A DNA stretch of 64,000 nucleotides from Elephas maximus indicus (lineage: Eukaryota; Chordata; Mammalia; Proboscidea; Elephantidae), in assembly GCF_024166365.1 (NCBI RefSeq), contig NC_064821.1, forward strand, positions 49,317,093 through 49,381,092, written 5' to 3'. Shown here in pieces: positions 56,140 to 64,000 of this stretch. The position numbers and the translations under genes are program-made. How positions within the stretch are numbered: position 1 is the first letter of the stretch; every line of letters begins with the position of its first letter. The notes beneath the pieces were generated by a model that saw nothing but the letters and a program-made list of their open reading frames with translations, ran no database searches and had not been told where the DNA came from.

Positions 56140-57512
56140 TTATTGTTACTGTTGTTTGGCACCATCGAGCTGATTCCGACTCATAGTGACCCTATGAATT
56201 ACAGAGTAGAACTGCTCAATAGAGTTTCCTAGGCTGCAATTTTTATGAGAGCAGATCACCAGGTTTTTTTGACAGTACATCGGCAGAAAACTGCCATAAA
56301 TTCAAGCCGTATTCAGAAGAGGATATGGAACGAGGGATGTCATTGCTGATATCAGATGGATCTTGGCTGAAAGCAGAGAATAGCAGAAAGATGTTTACCT
56401 GTGTTTTACTGACTATGAAAAGGCATTTGACTGCGTAGATCATAATTATGGAAAACATTATGAAGAACAGGAACTCCAGAACACTTAATTGTGATCATGA
56501 GGAACTTGTACATAGACCAAGAGGCAGTCATTCAAACAGAACAAGGCGATACTGTATGGTTTAAAGTCAGGAAAGGTGTGTGTCAGGGTTATGTCCTTTC
56601 ACTATACTTATTCAAATATATGCTGACCAAATCATCCAAGAAGCTGGACTATATGAAGAAGAACGTGGCATCAGGACTGGAGGGAGACTCATTAACAACT
56701 TGCGATATGCAGATGACACAACTTTGCCTTCACTATGGATTATACCTCAACATAAAGAAAACAAAAATCCTCACAACTGGACCAATAAGCAACATCATGA
56801 TAAACGGAGAACAGATTGAAGTTATCAAGGATTTCATTTTACTTGGATCCACAATCAACACCCATGGAAGCAGCAGTCAAGAAATCAAACAACACATTGC
56901 ACTGGGAAAAACTGCTGCAAAAGACCTCTTTAAAGTGTTAAAAAGCAAAGATGTCACTTTGGGGACTAAGGTACACCTGACCCAAGCCATGGTATTTTCA
57001 ATCGCTTCCTATGCATGTGAAAAACTCGACACTGAATAAGGAAGACTGAACAAGAATTGATGCCTTTGAATTATGGCATTAGTGAAGAATACTGAATATA
57101 CCATGGACTGCCAGAAGAACGAACAAATCTGTCTTGGAAGAAGTATAGCCAGATGCTTTTTAGAAGTGAGGATGGTGAGACTTCATCTCATGTACTTTGG
57201 ACATGTTATCAGAAAGGATCAATCCCTGGAGAAGGACATCATACTTCATAAAGTAGAGAGTCAGCAAGCAAAAGAGAGGAAGACTCTCAACAACATGGAG
57301 TGACACAGTGGCTGCAACAATGGGTTCAAGCATAGCAACAATTGTGAGCATAGTGCAGGACCGGGCAACATATCATTCTGTTATATATAAGGCCGCTATG
57401 AGTCAGAGCTGACTTAATGGCACCTAACAACAATCTTTACGGGAGCAGAATGCCAGGTTTTTTCTCCCAAGGAGCTGTTGGGTGGATCTGAACCACCAAC
57501 CTTTTGGTTAGC
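56140..57512 (-). repeat. AfroSINE split by an RTE
   Basis: Tail-side half at 56,140-56,262 (GGCACCATCGAGCTGATTCC), head-side half at 57,433-57,512 (TTGGTTAGCA). The segment around ATGAGAGCAGATCACCAGG is present, diverged, on both sides of the RTE. Confidence 0.75.
56272..57434 (+). repeat. RTE LINE, 5' truncated, internally deleted
   Basis: Starts in mid-RT (FSAESRE-type region). It has GDTVWFKVRKGVCQGYVLS (56,491-57,039) and NNLRYADDTTL (56,580-56,819), then skips about 55 bases of consensus just after the active site and runs to the tail GCACCTAACAACAA. Inactive. Confidence 0.9.
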
Positions 57513-57535
57513 AGGCTGATGATACCAAAATCAAG

Positions 57536-57685
57536 CCAAACCCAACCCGCTGCTGTTGAGTCAATTCTGACTCATAGCGAAACTACAGAACAGAGGAGAA
57601 CTGCCCCACAGGGTTTCCAAGGAACGCCTGGTAGATTCGAACTGCTGACCTTTTGGTTAGCAGCCAATCTCTTAACCACTGTGCC
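57536..57685 (-). repeat. AfroSINE, short-body subtype
   Basis: Reverse copy (GCTGTTGAGTCAATTCTGAC ... CTTAACCACTGTGCCAT). Confidence 0.9.
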
Positions 57686-58354
57686 ATGTGGATGAAAAAG
57701 ATCAGAAAAGCAGGGCCTCAAGCCAGCCGGCTGCAGCCTCAAAGGCTGACAGTGGTGTGGAGGCACACACAATCCCTTTCACAGACCTGCTGGGGAAACC
57801 AAGTGGAGCCCTTTGCCCTTTCCCAGGCAGATCCTGGAGCTCACAGCCCCTCCTACAGATAGGACTGTTCAGTACTCCCCTCAGCCTCTCAAGGAGAAAC
57901 TTGGGGTTGGGGGAAGAAGGAACAAGGAATCTACAGGCTTGTGAGATGTGCTAAGGGGGAGCTGAGCCCTTATATCGGCCCCTAATCTACATATCAGAGA
58001 ACTGGCTGATCCCAGGACAGAGGGCAGAATGTGGCTGTCACCTCCCCAGAGGTTACAATGCAACTTGGTCTGTGGATGGGGGAACCTTCTTGCTGTGTGG
58101 TTTCTGCTTTACTCCACAAAAGCATCTGGGTGCCAATGGGACAGGCCGACCCATTCCACTCCCCCAGCTCGGCCAAGTCCAGTTCAGGCCTGCACCTGAA
58201 GTTGGCCGGGGAGAAGGAAAAGGGCTGTGGGGAAACCCTACCCAAGAAATTCTGCCACATGGTTAAAAAAGAAAACGAAAGAAAGCCTGGTCCAGCTTCC
58301 AAAGGCTGGAGACCACCCCCGAGGCCTCATAGCCCTGTGCGGTGTCACTGGAGA

Positions 58355-58705
58355 AAACGTGGAGCTCTGAGCCCAGCTCCCCATGACACGGCACTCTGGG
58401 AAGACTTGGACCCTCTGCAGCACCCTGAGCCCAGCTTCCCACGACACAGGACTCTGGGGACCAGAGCCTCTGCAGCACCCTCAGTCCAGCTTCCCACAAC
58501 ATGACACTCTGGGAGGACTTGGAGCCTCTGCAGCACCCTGAGCCCACCTCCCCACGACATGGCGCTCCGGGGACCTGGCACCTCTGCAGCATCCTGAGCC
58601 CAGCTCCCCACGACACGGCACTCTGGGGACCTGGAGCCTCTGCATCACTGAGCCCTGTTCCCCATGACACAGCATTCGGGGACCTGGAGCTTCTGCGGCA
58701 CTTTC
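58355..58705. repeat. Minisatellite, about 60-66 bp unit
   Basis: Five to six degenerate units with the shared order AGCCCAGCTCCCC, ACGACACGGCACTCTGGG, then GAGCCTCTGCAGCACC. Unit length varies a little because a GAAGACTT-type block is present or absent. It opens repetitive frames on both strands. Confidence 0.92.
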
Positions 58706-58922
58706 CTACAGGCTCCATGCACTGTCAGGAGCTTCCCAGGACCGTTCTCGGGTTGGACATTTGGTGTGTTTGTCTCCGAAACAGTCAGGCCAAATATCTA
58801 TGACCTTGGAACACCTCTGGGGTCTTCCACCTTCCTAGTGAGAGGAAGTGAATGGGACCTGGAAAACTCAGAAATACAATCCCGATACCCTGAGCCTCCA
58901 AATTCCCATGGCTGATGGTGGG

Positions 58923-58941
58923 CGGGGGGGGGGGGGGGGGG
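58923..58941. repeat. Poly(G) run
   Basis: About 19 nearly uninterrupted Gs; its length is probably unreliable. Confidence 0.9.
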
Positions 58942-60204
58942 CTTTGCGGGTGATCGTCAGTGTAGGAAGTTAATCTGGGCTGTGTGTCCTGGGACCCAAA
59001 GGCCCACCTTCCACGCACCTGGCAGATCAGGCCAGAGAGAAAACATGACCACACGCTCCAAACTGCTCAGGACGATCCCATTCTGGATATCCTATTGCCT
59101 TTTCGGCCATATGATTTTGGCTGGGTACCTCCTCCTCCCCCCATGAGCTCATTACCTTGCTGTCAACACCAACTAGCATCAGCTGCCTGGCTACCCAAAA
59201 TTGCAGTGTCCCAGTGACCAGCTCTGGGGAAATGAACCAGCAGCGAGGCTGCCTGGAAAAACAGGTCACAGACATGGCCAAAGGGAAAAGTATCTACTGG
59301 GATAAGCCTTGGGCACAGCCAGGATTGGGCTTCTCCCAGCACACCCGGAGGTAGACACTGTTTTTAGCAGCCCCAGGCTTCGAGCTGACGTTCTGCTCAT
59401 CTGAGTTCTGATGCTCCAAGGTTCCCAGGGGGTGGCTTTTACCCAGAGACAGCATGACACTCTGGTTGCTATGGGGACGGCAGCCTCTGCTCCACCAAGG
59501 TCTCAGCAGCCAAAGCAGGTACCAGACTCAGTGGCGCCTACTGGGGCTCCAAGCTGACAACCAGATCAACCATGTACCCGAGGCCACCAGCCAGTGAATG
59601 AGCAGAGGGGCCATCTGCTCCAGGCGCAGCACCGGGCTCCTGTATCCACTGCCTGAGAGCTCACTGGCAGATGAAGGGCTTCCCAGGCTTCAGGGAAGGC
59701 GAGGACATCAGGACCCAGGTAGAAAGCTATGATCTGGGCCTGGGTCTGACTCTGATCACCTGTGGGACCAGGGGACGCCCCTGCACATTCTGCTTCAGTT
59801 TTCCCCATGTGTAAAATGTGATGAATAGCACCTGTCCCACCAAATGAACCGCTCGGGGATGACATCAACAGCATCAAGCAACAAAACCACATTTGTGTGG
59901 TCATAACTTGGGGTTCTAGTCTACCTGCCTGAAGCGTAAATGTGCTTTCCCAAACCTGCCTCAACCCCTACCCCCACCTTCCCCACTCCCGCTGAGCCCA
60001 ATACACACACAGACACACACACACACTGTCTTGGTGGTTTGCTTTCCCAAGTGACGCACTCATTCTCCTCATTCAAATTCTTGGTCCCCCAAAATATAAG
60101 CTCCCCCAGACCAAGAGCTTGACTGGGCAGGAGAAGGGGCAGAATCTGCGAGAGGGGGTGGGCTGGTCCATCCACGGGTCAGAGATGATCAGGGCTTCAT
60201 CAAA

Positions 60205-60405
60205 GTCCTCCCATATTCTCAAAGTCTGGCAGGCATACAATCTCCATGGGGCTTATTTAAAACGCAGATTCCCCAGGCTCTGCTGGCAGACATTCTGATT
60301 CAGCAGGGCTGGTGCAGGGCCCGGTAATCTGCACTTTTAACAACTATCCTAGGTGATATAGATGCAGGTGGTCTGTGAACCACACATCTGATAACTCAAT
60401 GCTGC
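60205..60405 (+). mobile_element. MER5A-type hAT-Charlie fossil
   Basis: Non-autonomous DNA transposon: TTTAAAACGCAGATTCCCCA, ACATTCTGATTCAGCAGGGC, TAATCTGCACTTTTAACAAC and GATGCAGGTGGTCTGTGAAC in the MER5A order. It has no coding capacity. Confidence 0.85.
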
Positions 60406-61298
60406 AGACTGTCCCCTGGTCTAACCCCATAGAAGCTTCGTCCCTTCTCTGCCAACACTCTGAAAGAGATGCCTGTCCTTGTTGCTTCCATGTGCTCACT
60501 TCCCATTTGCTCCTGACCCATACAATCTGGCTTCCAGCCCTGGCTCCATAGAAACTATTTTGGTAAATGTCACCAGTGACCTCTTGATTGCTAAGCCCAG
60601 TGGGTGCAGACGGTGATCCTGCTGACCCTTCTCCTTTCAGGGCCTCTGCCTGGCTCACAGGGTGGGGTGACAGCTCTCCCTCCATTACTCTGCCTGTTCA
60701 CTCGATTCCACGCTTCCACCCTCACCCACGCTCCCAATCCCTGCTTAGCACCTGAGCTCCAGACCCACACTCCGCCCCCCTCCTGGACCCCGCTGGCACC
60801 TCCCACTCAGGATTCACCCCTCCTCCCACCCCTGCTCCTCTTCCTGCCTTCCCACATCAGCTGCTTGGACCAGGCACCATCTTCATCCACTCCACTCGGC
60901 TCTGGTCTCAAACTCCACATCGCCTGTTCACCCCTGCCTGTGGTTCCCAGTTCTCAACGTCCCACCGATATGACCCAGGAATGTGTTGTGTCATCTCTCA
61001 CCTACACAGACGTCACCATCACCCTCCAGCCTCAGCCTCTGTCCCATGACCTCCACCCCTTCAGTTTTCACTCTGTTGGACAACCACCTGACCTGGCCGT
61101 CTTCCCCTCTAGGTGCATGGGGACCCCTGCTCCTTCAGAATCCACTCCATCCAGAACGCTTTCATCTTCCCAGCCACTCGCCACCTGCCTGGCAAGCACC
61201 AAACGGGACTCTTGGAGGGATATGAATATACCAAATACTGGCACTCCACTGGGTCCACACTCAAGGGGCCTCCCTTGGCCTCAACACCCTTCTCCCTC

Positions 61299-61738
61299 TG
61301 TTATGGGTTGAATGGTGGCCCCCCAAAAGATATGTTCAAGTTCTGACCCCCAGTATCTGTGACTGTGATCTTATTTGGAAATAGGGTCTTTGCAGATTTA
61401 TCAAGTTGAGGTCATTAGGCTGGGCCCTAATCCCATATTACTGGCGTCCTTAAAAGAAGTGGAAAGCAAACACAGACACATGGAGATGCCATGTAACAAC
61501 AGTGCAGAGATTGGAGCCACATGTCTGCACGCCAAGGAATGCCAAGGACTGCCAGCAACACCAGAAGCTAAGGGAGACACAGAACACATTCTCCCTATAC
61601 GGCCTTCAGAGGGAGCGTGGTCCTACTAACACCATCATTTTGGAGTTATAGCCTCCACAACTGTGAGCAAATACATCTCTGTTGTTTCAAGTCACCCAGT
61701 TTTCAGCACTTTGCTATGGTAGCCCTAGGAGGTTAACA
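61299..61738 (+). repeat. MLT1-like solo LTR (fossil)
   Basis: TGTTATGGGTTGAATGG start, TTATTTGGAAATAGGG body, AACA end; flanks CCCTC/CACTC match at four of five positions. No internal region is present. It is closer to the ancient mammal-wide MaLR LTRs than the 2,482-type copies. Confidence 0.82.
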
Positions 61739-61857
61739 CACTCCGAATTTGTCTATATACACCTTTCCATACTTCCTGGATTCAGGGCTCAGTTCACATG
61801 GCACCCTCTCTCTGTGGCCTTGGAGGTGGGCTTCCCTTCAGAATCAGTCATACTTTA

Positions 61858-62062
61858 AAGGTCCCTGGGTGGTGCAAATGGTTTGTGCTCAGCCAGTAAC
61901 CAAAAGGTTGGCGGTTCAAACCCACTCAGCAGTACTGCTGAAGAAATAGGGCTGGCAGTCTGCCACATAAAGATTACAGCCAAGAAAACCCAATGGAGTG
62001 GTTCTACTCTGTAACACAAGGGGTCTCCTAAGTCACAAATCGACAACAAAAATATAACCAAC
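61858..62062 (+). repeat. AfroSINE
   Basis: Sense copy, GGTCCCTGGGTGGTGCAAAT head, tail ACCAACAACAG. Confidence 0.88.
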
Positions 62063-62134
62063 AACAGAATTAGTCACACATTTACCTGTGTGCCCCAAGC
62101 TCTTTACACATCCGTCTGTGAGTCTGTCTGCCCC

Positions 62135-62182
62135 GCTGGGCCAGCAGCTCGGTGGCAGGGCCAGCAGCTCGGTGGCAGTGCC
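62135..62182. repeat. Short tandem duplication
   Basis: GGCCAGCAGCTCGGTGGCAG occurs twice, head to tail. Confidence 0.9.
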
Positions 62183-62879
62183 ATCATCTGGCCTCGCCCC
62201 TGGCACACAGCAGGGATGGTCAGTGTGAGTGGAGTTGTCTAATCACTGGACCGAGGGGCCCCCGATGCTCCTTCTCCATGAGAGAGGCCCACCCCCTACT
62301 GGGGTGCTGGGGGGCTAATGAAGTCCTATGAGGGGCTTTGAAGCCTTTCAAGTATTATTTGTTCTCAGTTATAAACAACAGAACACCATACACTGATTAC
62401 TGAAGGGTCAAAGCAGGCCCTTCAGAGCCAGAATGCTGAATCGAAAAACTTCCCTGCATTTCATCACATTCTGGACCCTTCCTTGGGATTGCTTCTAATC
62501 TTTCTGTGACACGTTATCATATACCAAATTCTCCTAGTGGATTCCCCAGTTTCAGTCAATGCACACCTGATTTTTTGGTTCAACTGTATTATTATTAGGT
62601 TATAGGTAATTCTTATGTAAGTGTTAATTAAAGTTAAGAAAAATTAGTTTCCTGTCCTATATACTGGAATTCTCACTGGGCCTGACTATAATTTCAGTCC
62701 AGGGTTTGTTATCGTCTGGAGCCTCGGGCAAAGGCTTGATGCTATCCCTACACATGGGGAGAGAGGGGACCCGGGAACCTCGGCAGACACCCAGCAGTGG
62801 GGGGCCATGTGCCAAGGAGGAGCCCCACCTTCTCCTGCGGGAGAAGCCACTTGTGACAATTCAGTCTCCCTGAGGTTTG

Positions 62880-63350
62880 GCTCAGTCTATGCTTCAATCC
62901 AACAAAACACCTACTCTGGGCCAGGAGTGGGGCTAAGGCTGACTGTGAAGGAGCCCTGGTGGCACAATGGTTAAATGCTCAGCTGGTAACCAAAAGGTTG
63001 ATGGTTCAAATCCACCCAGCAGCTTCATGGGAGAAAGCTCCAGTGATCTGCTCCTGTGAAGATTACAGACGAGAAACCCCACGGGGCAGCTGTACTCTGT
63101 TCACTGAGTCAGAACCTGACTCCATGGCACCCAACAGCAACAACACGTAACTGTAAACACAGCACCGAGCACAGCTCCAGGGAGCTCCCGACACAACATG
63201 ATAGCGGCTACAACTGACAAAGGTTTGCAGGGAACTCCAGGAGCTGGCCACCGGTGGACCCGGGAAGGGGTCACAGAGGGCTTCCTGGAGGAAGTGAAAG
63301 AACAGAGGCTTGACGGATGTGTGGGAGGATTCCAGCAAGAACTTCCTGCA
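62880..63350 (-). repeat. L2 LINE, reverse, split by an AfroSINE
   Basis: 3' end part at 62,880-62,948 (AAAACACCTACTCTGGGCCA) and an inner part at about 63,153-63,350 (GAGGGCTTCCTGGAGGAAGT). Confidence 0.6.
62949..63153 (+). repeat. AfroSINE
   Basis: Full-length sense copy (GGAGCCCTGGTGGCACAATG ... GGCACCCAACAGCAACAAC). Confidence 0.92.
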
Positions 63351-64000
63351 CTTGGCTGTAAGAAGAAGCCCACATGCCAACCACCCGCAGGGCTACCCAC
63401 AGGGCTGTGGAGAGGGTGCAGTGGGTGGTGGACAGAGCAGGGCTGCTGGTGAATTATAAAGTGCTGGGCCACTTCCCTGGAGACTCTGGTTCCTTGCCGG
63501 TTTGCCCATGACCACTAGTATTTTAACACGGTCCCCAGAATAACTCTGAGACCGAGTGACCTACTTTAGGTTCTCTGGGCGTATACTCTGAGCCAGCAGC
63601 CTCGGCTTCCTAGGGGCACAGCCAGTAGAACCCAGACAGCAGGCGGGCCGGAGGCATGGGGAATCTTCCCGGAACAGCTACCTGGAGAATGCATGTAGTC
63701 AGATGGGGGTGGGACAGGCCGAGAGCCACCAGAGCAGTACCATGGCTCTCGGGTACAAGAAGAGGGATAGGGCAGAGGCCAATCACAGGATGAGCAGCCT
63801 GCTTGACAAAATGGGCTGTGTCTGGGGAGGGGTCCCCTCAGCCCCCTGGTGCCTGGATGGGGCCTGTCCAAGGCACTGCACAGGGATGCAGTTCTGCAGC
63901 CAACCGGTTATGGGGAGGCCTTTCCAAAGTGCCATCTGGGGCCTGGAACTGGGTCTTGTGGGCACACTGCCTGTGCCCAGTCCCTGTCTTCCTGCTGAGG

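Larger units (their letters stand above)
60480..62250 (+). repeat. L2 LINE, split by an LTR and an AfroSINE
   Basis: L2 sense pieces: 60,480-61,298 (AAATGTCACCAGTGACCTCT near the start), 61,739-61,857 (CAGGGCTCAGTTCACATGGC) and possibly 62,063-62,250. The Pro/Ser-rich 235-codon frame at 60,604-61,311 lies in this degraded LINE. Confidence 0.7.
43517..64000 (-). other. CTNNBIP1: CTNNBIP1 intron upstream of the last exon (partial)
   Basis: The acceptor at 43,517 marks the intron's end; the rest of the window is read as its interior. I looked for the preceding ICAT segment (around residues LTASEEEF to HSIDQ) on the minus strand and did not see it. Non-repeat stretches are 43,517-44,747, 44,929-45,945, 46,290-46,660, 48,740-49,400, 49,606-50,130, 55,480-56,140, 57,686-60,200 (with a minisatellite), 62,250-62,880 and 63,350-64,000. 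Weak MIR-like traces occur near 45,480-45,540 and 59,780-59,840. No exon-like conservation pattern was recognised in them. Confidence 0.75.

Noticed and set aside
58263-58718. 151-codon repetitive minus-strand frame
   Set aside because: Translation of the minisatellite.
60604-61311. 235-codon Pro/Ser/Thr-rich plus-strand frame
   Set aside because: It lies on degraded L2 sense sequence of C-rich composition, with no signal of selection.
1-64000. CRISPR arrays, operons, prophage or other prokaryotic systems
   Set aside because: The window is mammalian nuclear DNA; all direct repeats seen are microsatellites, minisatellites or retroposons.

Overview
This is nuclear DNA from a placental mammal, almost certainly an afrotherian and most likely an elephant. 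Three things point there: dozens of tRNA-headed AfroSINE-type copies, a BovB/RTE-like LINE whose 3' end matches the tails of those SINEs, and an L1 3' UTR (about 5,005-5,532) that I recognise from elephant. The species is inferred from repeat content, not from a search.

Two host genes are visible, both on the minus strand. (1) The promoter CpG island and first coding exon of CLSTN1 (calsyntenin-1) lie at about 8,800-9,880, with coding bases 9,218-9,308. Positions 1-9,217 are CLSTN1 intron 1. (2) The last exon of CTNNBIP1 (ICAT, the beta-catenin/TCF inhibitor) lies at about 40,985-43,516. It holds the final 19 codons (43,458-43,516), a 2.5 kb 3' UTR and the poly(A) signal. Positions 43,517-64,000 are CTNNBIP1 intron, and no earlier ICAT coding exon was found in them. 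The order, orientation and spacing match the human 1p36.22 arrangement as I remember it. Positions 9,880-40,980 are the intergenic interval upstream of CLSTN1 and downstream of CTNNBIP1.

The rest is mainly repeat archaeology. Old layers are MIR, L2, L1M-type LINEs, a probable L3/CR1 tail and one MER5A hAT fossil. Above them are solo LTRs of a MaLR-like family, several with clear 5-bp target duplications. The youngest broad layer is the RTE LINE with its dependents: AfroSINEs, a tRNA-Gly-headed SINE, and short elements in which the RTE 5' region is fused directly to the RTE 3' end. Nested insertions give a clear relative chronology at 640-1,068, 1,880-3,700, 16,675-18,010, 27,385-31,870, 50,130-52,075 and 60,480-62,250.

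Non-repeat stretches that look constrained or regulatory by eye are 22,740-24,780 (homeodomain-like, TCF-like and octamer motifs), 12,360-12,470 (E-box cluster), 35,790-35,890, and a five-fold GCCAATCA motif in the CTNNBIP1 3' UTR. I found no CRISPR array, operon, functional tRNA or rRNA gene, or unknown protein-coding system. The many open frames are byproducts of GC-rich DNA, simple repeats or LINE remnants.
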